50,187 nt of DNA, taken from contig NZ_KB235958.1 of the NCBI RefSeq assembly GCF_000332355.1, positions 1,836,230-1,886,416 of the forward strand. The letters run 5' to 3'. The translations under genes and the position numbers were made by a program. The first letter of the stretch is position 1, and every line of letters begins with the position of its first letter. The notes beneath the pieces are model-generated. The model was not told the DNA's origin. It saw only the letters and a list, made by a program, of their open reading frames with translations, and did not search any database. Below are positions 1-9,030 of the stretch, in pieces. The DNA is from Baaleninema simplex PCC 7105 (GTDB lineage: Bacteria; Cyanobacteriota; Cyanobacteriia; Cyanobacteriales; Geitlerinemataceae).

Positions 1-300
1 TGGGTAGAAGTCTTCTATCGGGAAGCCAAAGGATGGTTGGGTTGGAGGGAATGCCAGGCGAGAGGTTTGAAGAGTTTACAGCGGCATTTAATTTTGGTAT
101 TTTGTGCCTACACTTTTATCCTTTGGCATAAGTTGACGGGCGGTTTACGAAGGAAGTGGGCGAACCAACCTTTGGAAACTTTTGTAGATGCTTTAGAGGC
201 TTTTCGGACAGCCATGTCTTTTCGTTTTGTGGCATGGCTGAACGAGAATCGAGACCTGTTTGCCGCTCACAAAGCGCGTTTTGGCTTGGTTTGGGCTTGA
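1..300 (+). CDS. DDE transposase, C-terminal fragment (IS4/IS701-like)
   Basis: The frame is open from the first base and ends in TGA at 298-300, so this is the 3' end of a gene cut by the window edge. The segment reads VEVFYREAKGWLGW near the start, the Y-R-E-x-K-x-x-L-G pattern carrying the last acidic residue of DDE transposases of the IS4/IS701 group. The basic and aromatic stretch that follows, ending in an F-R-F-V-A-W-L type tail, fits the C-terminus of cyanobacterial copies. The protein would cut and join transposon ends. I cannot see the rest of the element and found no terminal repeat just after the stop. Whether the copy is intact depends on sequence outside the window. Confidence 0.75.
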   Translation, partial: WVEVFYREAKGWLGWRECQARGLKSLQRHLILVFCAYTFILWHKLTGGLRRKWANQPLETFVDALEAFRTAMSFRFVAWLNENRDLFAAHKARFGLVWA

Positions 301-377
301 AATTTGTTTAAGTACCGATAGGTGCGTTGCTTTAATCCATGACGTAACTGAAGTTCGGTCTGTGATGCGAAACTTCC

Positions 378-1598
378 TTATCTCCTCGTCTCCTCCTCTA
401 CCCGTTCCAACTCCAGACTTCCGACCTCGGGATAGCCGAGAGCGTTAGGTTCGCCGAAACGCCAGTGTTGGCGGTAGCGATCGAGGAAGTTTTGACCGAT
501 CAGACCGTCAATCCCGATAATATTGAAAAGATCGTCGCCTAAGACAACGGCGTCGAGGTTGCTGGCTTCTGCGGTTCCGAGGCGGACGCGATCGAGCGTT
601 GCAGTCAAGCTGCTTTCCGTTCCGCAAAATCCCACAACGTCCACGGGTTCAGTTTGCGTTAAATCCAGATTTAAGTCGGCGGCGACTCGCTGCGAAATCA
701 CCATTAAATCGGCCCCCGTATCGACACCAAAGCGGTAAGTGCGATCGTTAATTTCCAGTTCCACCGTCATCATTCCCATGTTTCCCTGCAACGGAATCGC
801 TGTCGGATCGGGAGTTGTGGGAGATAACAGTTGTAACTGTTGCGTTTGGGGATCGATGGTAACGTCGAAGCGACTGAGAACGTCGATTCCTAACACGCCG
901 TCGGCGTTACCGGGAATGAGATCTGGGGGGAGTCCCATCCCCGTAATCCCTTCAACCCTGGCAGTTTCGACGGAAATCGAGGGAAGAGTCATCAAGCTCG
1001 CTTCGACATCGGAACAGTCGTCCCCAACAGCGAAGTAACTGAAGAAGTTACCGGGAACGGGAGTCGTCGCAACGCCTAACTCGTCGGCGAGAGGATGGGA
1101 GACGATCGACCCCGACGCGCCAGTGTCGAGGAGAAATTGACCGGGAAATCCATCGACGTTGACGTTGAGGCTGTAAACTTGCGAGTTGGGAATGGGTTGC
1201 AGGGGAACGACGGCTTGTCCGTTCGCGGTGGGAATTGGAAGCGTTACTCCTGTGACTTCGATTAACGCCAGCATTCGCGAGTTCGCGTCTCGTCGCACGT
1301 TCCCCGCGTCGTCGAGCAGAACCACTTCGAGCATACATTGCGTCGAGGCGACTTGTAAGGCTTCGAGGGTAACGGCGAGGGGGTTGGAGATGTTGCTACG
1401 AACGCACTGCGTCAAGCTTTGTAGCAGTTCTGCCCCCAAGTCTACATCGGTGGCGGGGACGTTTTCAGCAAGGACGGTTGAGGTTCGATCGCCGATGGGG
1501 TTTCCCCAGTCTGATAGTTGGGGTGAAGCGGCGATCGCGGGAGTCGAGCTGACTAACGCCCCTAACGTGAATCCTAGAATAGTTTTGACTCTTTTCAT
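378..1598 (-). CDS. Secreted two-domain retropepsin-like aspartyl protease
   Basis: This 406-residue protein starts with a signal peptide: basic MKRVK, a hydrophobic stretch, and an A-x-A cleavage site near residue 24. Two aspartyl protease active-site motifs are visible, LLDTGASGS near residue 157 and GVDTGADLM near 293, each followed by a hydrophobic segment as in the retropepsin/clan AA fold. Two motifs in one chain suggest an internally paired bilobal protease rather than a homodimer. It would act in the periplasm or outside the cell; the substrate is unknown. No partner gene is adjacent. The ATG at 1598 is the only start giving a complete signal peptide. Confidence 0.8.
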   Translation of the reverse strand: MKRVKTILGFTLGALVSSTPAIAASPQLSDWGNPIGDRTSTVLAENVPATDVDLGAELLQSLTQCVRSNISNPLAVTLEALQVASTQCMLEVVLLDDAGNVRRDANSRMLALIEVTGVTLPIPTANGQAVVPLQPIPNSQVYSLNVNVDGFPGQFLLDTGASGSIVSHPLADELGVATTPVPGNFFSYFAVGDDCSDVEASLMTLPSISVETARVEGITGMGLPPDLIPGNADGVLGIDVLSRFDVTIDPQTQQLQLLSPTTPDPTAIPLQGNMGMMTVELEINDRTYRFGVDTGADLMVISQRVAADLNLDLTQTEPVDVVGFCGTESSLTATLDRVRLGTAEASNLDAVVLGDDLFNIIGIDGLIGQNFLDRYRQHWRFGEPNALGYPEVGSLELERVEEETRR

Positions 1599-1750
1599 GT
1601 GTTGTTTTTGTTTCAGGATTGTTCGATCGAAAAAATCAAAATCATGTCAATTTATCGCCAAATTATTTGAGTCGCGAACGCCCTCTACAGTTGGAATTGC
1701 AGTTTTACAGTGCTTTTAGGTTGCGCGATCGCACGACTCAGTCGAACTGG

Positions 1751-2071
1751 CTATATATTTTTCACTTCAGACTCCCCCGTATGCACCACCTCGAGATCGA
1801 TCGGTTGTCGCCTTCCCAACACTTTCAGGTTTCCGTGACGTTTGGCGTAGCGGTTGGCGTACTCCCCAGACGCCGGGTAAGCCAGTGTAGAGCCACTGTC
1901 GAACCCCGTGGCGATCGCGCATCGCTCTTAAGTAGTCTCTCTCTCAGCCAATCCGGAAATTTCCAGCAGCTCAGGGGGCGATCGCTTTATCGCCAAAAGG
2001 CGATCGAGATCGCAGGCAACCGGAACGTTAGCCCGTACAATACAACAAACTGCAAATACTTCTGTCACCAT
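1751..2071 (-). pseudogene. Broken small conserved-looking gene (internal stop, probable slippage)
   Basis: On the minus strand an ATG at 2071 opens a frame reading MVTEVFAVCCIVRANV and then DLDRLLAIKRSPPELLEISG, stopped by TAA at 1928-1930. The same frame continues after the stop with GSTLAYPASGEYANRYAKRH, GNLKVLGRRQPIDLEVVH and a terminal stop at 1751. Both halves look protein-like. Around the stop lies a GAGAGAGAG run; losing two bases there would give AERDYLRAMRDRHG, which joins the halves far more naturally. I infer a roughly 106-residue protein disabled by dinucleotide slippage followed by a second shift. I do not recognise the family. It is too short and broken for ordinary ORF calling. 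Confidence 0.45.
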
Positions 2072-2094
2072 CGCTTACAACTGGGACAGTATCG

Positions 2095-2223
2095 ATGAAC
2101 CAAGTTACGACCCCCAAAAAAACCGAGTCCGTCCTGCGCCAAAATCCCTTCACGACCTATCGCGATCCGAAAACCGGTCGGTGGATTGTGGTCAAACCCC
2201 CCACACAACCTTCTCCACAGTAA
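2095..2223 (+). CDS. Small conserved-looking protein, 42 residues
   Basis: An ATG at 2095 opens a 42-codon frame ending in TAA at 2221-2223. The product has a basic N-terminus, a middle reading NPFTTYRDPKTGRWIVV, and a proline-rich tail. The turn-rich aromatic core followed by a hydrophobic strand looks like a genuine micro-protein, not chance translation. No membrane segment or metal site is visible. It lies between the broken minus-strand gene and the LptF/LptG gene, 135 bp ahead of the latter. No strong Shine-Dalgarno is seen, which is normal for cyanobacteria. Function unknown. Confidence 0.5.
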   Translation: MNQVTTPKKTESVLRQNPFTTYRDPKTGRWIVVKPPTQPSPQ

Positions 2224-2376
2224 CCCAAAGACTCACAGCAGTTTTCAACCAGTTTCGACGGAACCGAACGCGATCGGCCGTTTCGCTTCAGGTGAGGTGG
2301 TGGTGCGCTTCGCGCTAACGATAGACTAGACTGTTGGCACGAATCTCACTCTCGCACCGTGCGTCTCGCCACCGCT

Positions 2377-3546
2377 ATGAAACCATCGTCCTTTCTTTTC
2401 GGTCGGTTCCTTCCGGGACTGTCTATCATGGATCGCTACCTCATCGGCGAAACGCTTCCGCCATTTCTCTTCGGTGTCGGCGCGTTTTCTTCGATCGGCG
2501 TCGCGGTGGGTATCGTGTTCGAGTTGGTACGACAACTCACCAACGCCAACATCTCCCTCGACGTGGCGGCGAAAGTCTTCGTCTTGCAGCTTCCTTACTA
2601 CATTTCCCTTTCGTTTCCCATGGCGATGTTGCTGGGAACCCTCATCGGCTATTCTCGCCTGTCCAGCGATAGCGAGTTGGTGGCGTTGCGAAGTTGTGGC
2701 GTGAGCTTGTATCGCATCGTCCGTCCGGCGTTGCTGCTGGCGCTCGTCGTCACGGCGATAACGTTTGCGTTCGATCAAGTGGTGGTTCCCGGTGCGCTGT
2801 ACGAAGCCGAAGTGACGCTCGATCGCGCGTTGAAGGAAGAAGACACGTTGCTGGCGAAGCGCAATACGCTCTATCCCGAAATCGGGAAATTACCGCAAGC
2901 CAGAGACGCCGAAGACGAGACGTTGGTGCGATTGTTTTACGCCGAGAAGTTCGACAAAGAAGACGAACGAATGTACGGGGTGATCGTGTTAGATCGATCG
3001 GAACCGAAGTTCGATCGCCTGGTCTTCGCCGACTCCGCCACCTGGAACCCCGAAGACAACATCTGGGATTTCTTCGGCGTCACCAGTTACGCCATCCCCC
3101 CCGACGGATCTTACGTCAACATCGCCAAGTTCGATCGCCATCGTTACCCCCTCCCCCGCGCACCCTTGGAATTGGCGCGAGAGCGAGATTACCCGCAAAT
3201 GAACGTGACGCAAGCGTTCGATCGCCTAGAAATCTTGAAAGCCAGCGGCCGCGAAGACAAAATTCGCAAACTCGAAATTCGCATCCAACAGAAGTTCGCC
3301 ATCCCCTTCGCCTGCGTCGCCTTTGGATTAGTGGGAGCGGCGTTAGGGACGAAACCCCAGCGCACCAGCGCCTCGCGCGGGTTCGGAATTAGCGTGTTGG
3401 TGATCTTCACGTATTACCTGCTGATGTCCGTCGGCGATGCGTTGGGATTGAGCGGGTTAATCCGTCCCTGGATAGCCGGTTGGCTACCCACCCTCGTCGG
3501 ATTAGGGGTGGGAATGGGACTGCTGATGCGCGCCTCGAAACTGTAG
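2377..3546 (+). CDS. LptF/LptG family (YjgP/YjgQ) permease
   Basis: Integral membrane protein of the lipopolysaccharide ABC exporter LptB2FG, which extracts LPS from the inner membrane toward the periplasmic bridge. Three hydrophobic segments occupy roughly the first 140 residues, a soluble periplasmic domain follows to about residue 300, and three more segments end the chain. The family opening MDRYLIGETLPPF is at codon 2428; the conserved helix MAMLLGTLIGYSRLSSDSE and the RIQQKFAIPFACVAFGLVG segment are diagnostic. Cyanobacteria often carry a single LptF/G-like gene, so I do not choose between F and G. Start could be GTG 2359, ATG 2377 or ATG 2428; I prefer 2377. No lptB or lptC is adjacent. 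Confidence 0.85.
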   Translation: MKPSSFLFGRFLPGLSIMDRYLIGETLPPFLFGVGAFSSIGVAVGIVFELVRQLTNANISLDVAAKVFVLQLPYYISLSFPMAMLLGTLIGYSRLSSDSELVALRSCGVSLYRIVRPALLLALVVTAITFAFDQVVVPGALYEAEVTLDRALKEEDTLLAKRNTLYPEIGKLPQARDAEDETLVRLFYAEKFDKEDERMYGVIVLDRSEPKFDRLVFADSATWNPEDNIWDFFGVTSYAIPPDGSYVNIAKFDRHRYPLPRAPLELARERDYPQMNVTQAFDRLEILKASGREDKIRKLEIRIQQKFAIPFACVAFGLVGAALGTKPQRTSASRGFGISVLVIFTYYLLMSVGDALGLSGLIRPWIAGWLPTLVGLGVGMGLLMRASKL

Positions 3547-3610
3547 CGATCGTCTCGAGGTGGTTCAGCCTTCGTCGCGGTAGCCTTGCAGGTTTTCCGG
3601 CTCGAACTGA

Positions 3611-4027
3611 CCTACCAAGATTCGTCGCAGTGCTCCAACCATAGCCAATAGGCTTGGTTGGTGGTGAAGCGGCGGTGAGTTTCGGTGCATCCCCTGAACA
3701 ATGCGATAGCGAGAGAAGGGGATAGCGCCGAAACGAACAAACTGGTAAAATTGCCTTACCCGAAACGGTCTTTAAGCTCCTAAGGGTATGGTTCGCAGCA
3801 CCCGAAAAACCCGTGGTGGAGGTAAACCACAAAATCGCCAGTTGGTGTGGCCAAGAGAATTTGATTCTCGCTTATGTCTGCGGTGGGGCGCATCGTGGAC
3901 GTTAAACAAACAGCCTGTGAAGGCGTTCTGACCGGGGGTATTCGGGCTTGCTCGTTTATCTAGGCATGAGCCAGTGAAACAGGAATCTCCGACCATACCC
4001 GCTAGGGTTGGGGGGAGAGCGTCAATT
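3611..4027 (+). mobile_element. 417-bp decayed tnpB tail plus IS200/IS605-type right end, copy 1
   Basis: This stretch has an inverted near-copy at 37356-37772 of exactly the same length, with about six substitutions. The distal part, 3974 onward, can be read as EPVKQESPTIPARVGG, the tail typical of IS1341-type TnpB proteins. It then ends in GGTTGGGGGGAGAGCGTCAA, like the right end of IS200/IS605 elements. The upstream frame, from 3788, carries a TGA at 3928 and no RuvC motifs, so it cannot encode a nuclease. In tnpB elements this end normally encodes the guide (omega) RNA scaffold, so a solo scaffold is possible. The left boundary is only where the two copies start to match. Confidence 0.6.
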
Positions 4028-4105
4028 GACGTTGGACTTGGACAAAGGGGGGGTCGATTTCGATATCTGCAAATCGGTCGATGTGGCGAGAGGGAGGAAA
4101 ACGCT

Positions 4106-5032
4106 TTACGAAATCACCCCACGTTCGTACAACCCGAGAATCGTGCAAACCGTCAGAATCCAACCCACGATCGTTAACAAAACTGGCCAGTCCGACAGCA
4201 AAATTTCTTCCGGTCGTTCGCTGCGATCGCTCGTCGGAATTGGCTTAAAACCCGGACGTTCCATAATTTTCGGATCGCTCAACAACTGATAGCGAAACAA
4301 TCCGTAAAGGACGAACGGTAACGTCAACATCATCCAAGGCGTCGGCGCCCCTTCAACTTGCGGTCCCGAACTCCAAATGGCATAAGTCATAATAGTTCCG
4401 GTCGTCACGATATTTTCCATACGACCGAGTAGTAAAAACGAATAGCGTTTGAGAACCGGGCGAGTTTTACCGATTCCCAATTGACTCAAGCGCAACTCCG
4501 CTTTACGCTTTTCAATTCCTAAAAATAGCGCCAGAAACGCCGTACACAACAAAAACCAGGGAGAAAGCCGGATATCGATCGCCGCCGCCCCCGCTACAGC
4601 CCGCAACACGAAGCCCGTCGCGATCGCCATTACGTCTAAAATAACCAGACGTTTCAACCCTAAGTTATAAGCAGCTTGTAGCACAGTATACAGCGTTAAA
4701 ACCGCACCCAACTCCCACGCCTTCCACCATCCCAGCCCCAACCCACCGACGAGTAGCACCGCAGCCATGACCTTGGCCGTGGACATCTTCACCTGTCCCG
4801 AAGCGATAGGGCGATGGCGTTTGATGGGATGAAGTCGGTCTGCGTTGACATCGACGATGTCGTTGACGAGATAAAAACTACTCGAAATCGCGCAAAATAA
4901 CACGAATGCCAGACTACTTCCCAACAGTGTCGCTGGTGTTAAGTCGAACGCGAACAGCGGCGCAGCAAAGACAATTGCATTTTTCGTCCACTGACGAGGA
5001 CGCAGCGCTCGAACGTGAGGCGAAAGAGTCAT
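4106..5032 (-). CDS. UbiA-family prenyltransferase, decaprenyl-phosphate phosphoribosyltransferase-like
   Basis: A 308-residue, multi-spanning membrane protein of the UbiA superfamily. The first Asp-rich site is N57-D58-x-x-D61-x-x-x-D65 followed by RLHPIKRHRPIASG, and a second conserved loop, LVILDVMAIATGFVLRAVAG, lies near residue 130. This wording, together with the N-terminal RPRQWTKN motif, matches the branch that transfers 5-phosphoribosyl from PRPP to a polyprenyl phosphate, the first step toward decaprenylphosphoryl-arabinose in actinobacteria. Cyanobacterial homologues are common, though their product is less certain. The gene follows ruvB on the same strand after 189 bp and could be co-transcribed. 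Substrate assignment is by motif only. Confidence 0.8.
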   Translation of the reverse strand: MTLSPHVRALRPRQWTKNAIVFAAPLFAFDLTPATLLGSSLAFVLFCAISSSFYLVNDIVDVNADRLHPIKRHRPIASGQVKMSTAKVMAAVLLVGGLGLGWWKAWELGAVLTLYTVLQAAYNLGLKRLVILDVMAIATGFVLRAVAGAAAIDIRLSPWFLLCTAFLALFLGIEKRKAELRLSQLGIGKTRPVLKRYSFLLLGRMENIVTTGTIMTYAIWSSGPQVEGAPTPWMMLTLPFVLYGLFRYQLLSDPKIMERPGFKPIPTSDRSERPEEILLSDWPVLLTIVGWILTVCTILGLYERGVIS

Positions 5033-5221
5033 AGGTAACCGCCACGAAGATCGAAGGTTTTTTTCAACATCCCAACTGCAAGACGCACCGAATTGAAACC
5101 AACAACTTCAGCGTAAACCTGTATATCTTTAAAGTGTAATAGTGGAATCGAGAAATCGATGCGATCTTAACAAACTCTTCTAGAAATGGCGATCGCATCC
5201 AACTTTCTTGAAAGAAAACTT

Positions 5222-6292
5222 CTAGAACAAAGACATTTGACGCTCGGGGGGGTCGTAACCCAGATGTTTCCAAGCTGCGGGAGTGGCGACGCGGCCGCGA
5301 GGCGTTCGGGCCAAATAGCCAATTTGCATCAAATACGGTTCGTAGACTTCCTCAATGGTTTGGGGATCTTCCCCTGTCGTAGCGGCGATGGTTTCCAAAC
5401 CCACCGGACCACCGCCAAACTGTTCGATCGCCACCGTTAGCAAGCGGCGATCGGTCCAATCGAGACCCATCGGATCGACGTTAAACAACTCTAAGGCCGA
5501 TCGCGCCACCTCTGCCGTCACCGTTCCTTCGGCTTTCACTTGGGCGTAATCTCGAACCCGCTTCAGCAACCGATTCGCCACCCGAGGCGTTCCGCGCGAT
5601 CGCCGTGCGATTTCCGTCGCCCCATCTCCCGTCAGCGGCGTATCCAACAGTTTCGCTGTCCGTTCCACGATGAGCGTCAATTCCTCCGGTTCGTAAAACC
5701 GCAACCGCTGCACTAACCCGAAGCGATCGCGCAACGGCGAAGTCAACGCCCCCACCCGTGTCGTCGCCCCCACTAAAGTAAACGGCTGCAACTCCAAACT
5801 ACGAGTTCGGGCAGATTTCCCTTTTCCGATGGTAATATCGACGCGAAAATCTTCCATCGCCGGATACAGCAACTCTTCCGTCATGCGGCTGAGGCGGTGA
5901 ATTTCGTCGATAAACAGTACGTCTCCCGGCTTCAAACTCACCAGCAATCCCACGATATCTCGAGGACGTTCTAACGAGGGTGCGGTGGTCATTTTGTACC
6001 CGACTCCCATCTCCGAGGCTAAAATCGTCGCCATCGTGGTTTTCCCCAATCCCGGCGGTCCGTAGAGTAATAAATGGTCGAGAGCTTCACCGCGAGATTG
6101 CGTGGCTTGAATGGCAATTTCGAGAACTTCTTTTAACTCCCGCTGTCCGATGTAGTCCGCCAGTCGTTGCGGGCGCAGTTTTTCGTCCGGTTGGACGGCG
6201 GCCTGTTCCTCTGGGGTTTCCTCCGGGGACAGCAGGTCGTTTCCTTGGGGTTCTGGTTTGGGAGAGGGTTGGTGAGAAGAGAGAATCGCCAT
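5222..6292 (-). CDS. ruvB: Holliday junction branch migration ATPase RuvB
   Basis: RuvB forms the hexameric motor that, with RuvA, drives branch migration at Holliday junctions during recombinational repair. Visible are Walker [10 protein letters not shown] (about 78-86), Walker [10 protein letters not shown], the sensor GATTRVG, arginine finger PLRDRFG, and a C-terminal winged-helix ending in GRVATPAAW. An acidic, proline-rich N-terminal extension of about 35 residues precedes the family core [11 protein letters not shown], as in other cyanobacteria. The open frame reaches back to 6391, but the ATG at 6292 gives the expected length of 356 residues and is chosen. It lies 86 bp after the methyltransferase gene on the same strand. 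ruvA is not in the window. Confidence 0.96.
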   Translation of the reverse strand: MAILSSHQPSPKPEPQGNDLLSPEETPEEQAAVQPDEKLRPQRLADYIGQRELKEVLEIAIQATQSRGEALDHLLLYGPPGLGKTTMATILASEMGVGYKMTTAPSLERPRDIVGLLVSLKPGDVLFIDEIHRLSRMTEELLYPAMEDFRVDITIGKGKSARTRSLELQPFTLVGATTRVGALTSPLRDRFGLVQRLRFYEPEELTLIVERTAKLLDTPLTGDGATEIARRSRGTPRVANRLLKRVRDYAQVKAEGTVTAEVARSALELFNVDPMGLDWTDRRLLTVAIEQFGGGPVGLETIAATTGEDPQTIEEVYEPYLMQIGYLARTPRGRVATPAAWKHLGYDPPERQMSLF

Positions 6293-6378
6293 AACTCGAA
6301 AATTGCGGCCAGTCGCATCGGGACTTCTTTTTACCTTAGCTCGAATCGCGATCGCCGCCGAACTCGAGAGATTCCGGC

Positions 6379-7416
6379 TTACTTGCGACAAATCGCCGCC
6401 AAACTTGTAAAAAATTGCGTTCCGTTAACGGTGACGGGGTGGATTTGTGCAAACTGAACTTCCGAAAAATAGCGTTCGAGCGTCTTTTGAAAACTGGCTT
6501 GATTGAAAAAGTTAAAATGCGTCGCTTCGAGAAGATGCCAGGGAACCACTTGATGGGGAAAACAAAGCGGAATCGCGTTAATATTGGGAACTGTAAACGC
6601 AGCACGATCGCGTGTGATGCGGGCCAGTTCCGCCAAGGCTTTCTCATAGTCGGGAATATGTTCGAGGACTTCGATACTCACGACGCTGGAAAAATGCTCG
6701 TCCTCGTAAGGTAGCGGAAAACTCCCGTCGTAGCAGGTGACGAACTCCGCCACTTCCGGCAAAATCCCGTTGGTAATGGCGGGGCGATCGATTTCCAAGC
6801 CGTAAGCCTCCACGTCGCGCGATCGCAACTCCCGCACTAACGCCCCGATCCCGCAGCCGAAATCTAAAATCGGGGCGGGTAACGGTTGCGTCAGGGATAA
6901 CACCACCTCCGACGTGACTGGCGAGGGCGTCCCCACTCCATAAATTTGCTCTCGATGCAAAACGCGATCGCCGCTCAGTAACCTATCGTACGCCGGACGA
7001 GACACCACCAATTCCCCACGTTCGCACCAGATCCGCGTCCCGTTGCTGTCGATGGCGAGTTCCGCAATCGGTGTCTCGTAAGGAAGACCGTACTCGAACG
7101 CAGTACCAGAAAATCCTGAATTTGTCAAGGGCAATAAATCCGGGCGGTAAGTTTGAAACCGACTCAACAGCGGCACGGGCGACCCGTTGACATAAACTCG
7201 TAAGGGATCGAAAGACTCCCAAGGCGATCGCGTCCATCCCACCACCCGCAGCACGCCGCAGGCTTCGATATCAAAGGTTTCCCAAACCCCCGTTTCGTGA
7301 GGGCGATCGAGGCGATAAGACCCCACAGCTAGCGCAGCCAACGTCTGAGACTTTTGCAAGTGGGAAGGTTCGGACTGCCAGCGACGCAGAACTCGGAACA
7401 ACTTAGAAAACTTCAT
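6379..7416 (-). CDS. Class I SAM-dependent methyltransferase with N-terminal extension
   Basis: The C-terminal half (roughly residues 150-345) is a Rossmann methyltransferase: motif I reads [15 protein letters not shown] near residue 185, an acidic motif [10 protein letters not shown] follows, and [18 protein letters not shown] marks motif IV of UbiE/Methyltransf_11 enzymes. The first 150 residues form a separate, beta-rich region of unknown family. Enzymes of this type beside polysaccharide export genes often methylate sugars or glycan ends, which is an inference here. The gene is first in a possible minus-strand unit with ruvB and the UbiA gene. Substrate unknown. Confidence 0.75.
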   Translation of the reverse strand: MKFSKLFRVLRRWQSEPSHLQKSQTLAALAVGSYRLDRPHETGVWETFDIEACGVLRVVGWTRSPWESFDPLRVYVNGSPVPLLSRFQTYRPDLLPLTNSGFSGTAFEYGLPYETPIAELAIDSNGTRIWCERGELVVSRPAYDRLLSGDRVLHREQIYGVGTPSPVTSEVVLSLTQPLPAPILDFGCGIGALVRELRSRDVEAYGLEIDRPAITNGILPEVAEFVTCYDGSFPLPYEDEHFSSVVSIEVLEHIPDYEKALAELARITRDRAAFTVPNINAIPLCFPHQVVPWHLLEATHFNFFNQASFQKTLERYFSEVQFAQIHPVTVNGTQFFTSLAAICRK

Positions 7417-7490
7417 AGATAGGGAAAAGAGGAGACAAGGCAGACAAGGGGGACGAGGAGAACCAGGCAGAAAGTTGGTTTCCCTATCAT

Positions 7491-7566
7491 CTCATCATCC
7501 CCTTATCTCATCATCCCCTTATCTCATCATCCCCTTATCTCATCATCCCCTTATCTCATCATCTGG
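7491..7566. repeat. 16-bp tandem repeat, about 4.6 copies
   Basis: Perfect tandem copies of CTCATCATCCCCTTAT begin at 7491, 7507, 7523 and 7539, with a partial one at 7555. They sit in the gap of 332 bp between the methyltransferase start (7416) and the tnpB element. Related ATGAGATGAGGGGATG motifs recur in inverse orientation near 22990, 23055 and 41330. The rest of the gap, 7567-7748, shows no gene. Confidence 0.9.
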
Positions 7567-7748
7567 CGCGATCGGGCTATGATGGTCGTGCCGAAACTAG
7601 AAAATCGGACGAAAGTGCTTTAGCCTAAACTGCGAGAATCCTCGACTTCAATCAAAGATTAGAAGCGGGTACGAACGCGCGGCGGCAAAGTAGCGGGTCA
7701 GCCGTTCGATCGGTTATACTCACTTTAACACGAAGCTCGTTTGTATTA

Positions 7749-8951
7749 ATGAAAGTCGTCAAGCTGAGAATCTATCCCACGAAAGAGCAGGAAGTTGCCT
7801 TGGCCAAAGCCTTTGGCTGCTGCCGTTTCGTGTGGAATCGTTGTCTCCAACTGACGACTGAAGCCTACCGACAAACCGGAAAAGGGATCTCTGGGTTAAC
7901 TCTCAAAAAGATGCTTCCGCAATGGAAGCGAGAACTGGAGTGGCTCTCAGACACTTATTCTCAATGTCTGCAAAGTTCGGTACTCAACCTTTCAAGAGCG
8001 TTTGTCAACTTCTTTGAAGGACGCGCCCAATACCCACGCTTCAAAAGCAAACACAAACGGCAATCCCTTCAATACCCTCAAAACGTCAAGCTAAACAGAG
8101 ACAAGTTGCATCTTCCCATGATTGGAGAGGTGTACTGTCGCGTTCATCGTTGGTTTGAGGGCAAGATCAAAACGGTAACGGTCAGTCGCCACACTGACGG
8201 TCGTTATCACGCTTCGATCCTTATCGATGACGGTTCTGAGAAACCCGAACCGAATGCGGAAGGTAAAGCCATCGGCATCGATATGGGATTGAAGCATTTT
8301 GCGGTGACTTCTGACGGTGATAAATACAATAACCCTCATCACCTCAAGCAACACGAGCGCAATCTCAAACGCAAACAGCGTAAACTTTCGAGGAAACAGA
8401 AAGGGTCGAATTCTCGTCGAAAAGCCAGACGCTTAGTGGCGAGAGTTCACAGCAAGATTGCCAACTCTCGAGCCGATTTTCTCCACAAACTATCCCGCAA
8501 GATAGTCAACGAAAACCAAGTGATTGTGGTAGAAAATCTAGCGGTGAAGAGCATGGTCAAAAATCACAGCCTCGCTAAAGCGATAAGCGACGTGAGCTGG
8601 GGAATGTTCTCGACGATGCTTAAATATAAGGCGAAGGCAGAAGGGAAGGTGTATCTGGAAGTGAATCGATTTTTTCCCAGCACTCACCTTTGCTCTGAAA
8701 CCTTATTGCCGCTACCTAAGATGGGACTCGACGTGCGGTCGTTCAAATGCCCGCAATGCGGACAAACTCACGACCGAGATCTCAACGCGGCAATCAACCT
8801 TAAAAATGAAGGCTTGCGGATTTTGGCCTCGGGAACCGGGGCTTCTGCCAGTGGAGGGAATGTAAGACCAAAGGGAGGTCGGATTCGTTCGATGCTCCCC
8901 GAGGCAGTTCCTTTTGAAACTGGAAGCCACTCATCTATCGCGTCGCGATGA
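7749..8951 (+). CDS. tnpB: TnpB, RNA-guided nuclease of an IS200/IS605-superfamily element (IS1341-type)
   Basis: 400 residues, the normal TnpB length. The N-terminal helix-turn-helix-like region reads KLRIYPTKEQEVALAKAFGC. The split RuvC site is complete: D178 in GIDMGLKHF, E262 in VVENLAVKSM, and D344 in HDRDLNAAIN. TnpB cuts DNA at sites specified by an omega RNA from the element's right end and helps the transposon persist. The zinc ribbon is odd: C315-x2-T318 pairs with C334-x2-C337, so one of four zinc ligands is replaced by threonine. No tnpA is adjacent, so movement would need a transposase in trans. It lies directly ahead of the ABC exporter. Confidence 0.9.
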   Translation: MKVVKLRIYPTKEQEVALAKAFGCCRFVWNRCLQLTTEAYRQTGKGISGLTLKKMLPQWKRELEWLSDTYSQCLQSSVLNLSRAFVNFFEGRAQYPRFKSKHKRQSLQYPQNVKLNRDKLHLPMIGEVYCRVHRWFEGKIKTVTVSRHTDGRYHASILIDDGSEKPEPNAEGKAIGIDMGLKHFAVTSDGDKYNNPHHLKQHERNLKRKQRKLSRKQKGSNSRRKARRLVARVHSKIANSRADFLHKLSRKIVNENQVIVVENLAVKSMVKNHSLAKAISDVSWGMFSTMLKYKAKAEGKVYLEVNRFFPSTHLCSETLLPLPKMGLDVRSFKCPQCGQTHDRDLNAAINLKNEGLRILASGTGASASGGNVRPKGGRIRSMLPEAVPFETGSHSSIASR

Positions 8952-8966
8952 TGAGTGGTAGTTCAC
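8927..8966 (+). mobile_element. Right end of the tnpB element (subterminal hairpin)
   Basis: Arms CCACTCATC (8927-8935) and GATGAGTGG (8950-8958) form a perfect 9-bp stem overlapping the tnpB stop, followed by TAGTTCAC. IS200/IS605 elements end in such an imperfect palindrome, recognised as single-stranded DNA by TnpA. It also marks the 3' end expected for the omega RNA. The left end was not resolved; it lies somewhere in about 7690-7749. Confidence 0.6.
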
Positions 8967-9030
8967 CCTGTTTATCGAGCATATTGCTGCGAATTTTCGG
9001 TTGTGGGTGAGGAAAAGACTGTTGCGTAGT

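Noticed and set aside
1619-2098. 159-residue plus-strand frame
   Set aside because: Composition is not protein-like, and the minus strand of the same stretch reads much more like a broken gene.
3407-3996. Minus-strand frames of 74-141 residues across the 417-bp unit
   Set aside because: They run antisense to the tnpB-tail remnant, are duplicated at 37387 only because the DNA is duplicated, and have no domain.
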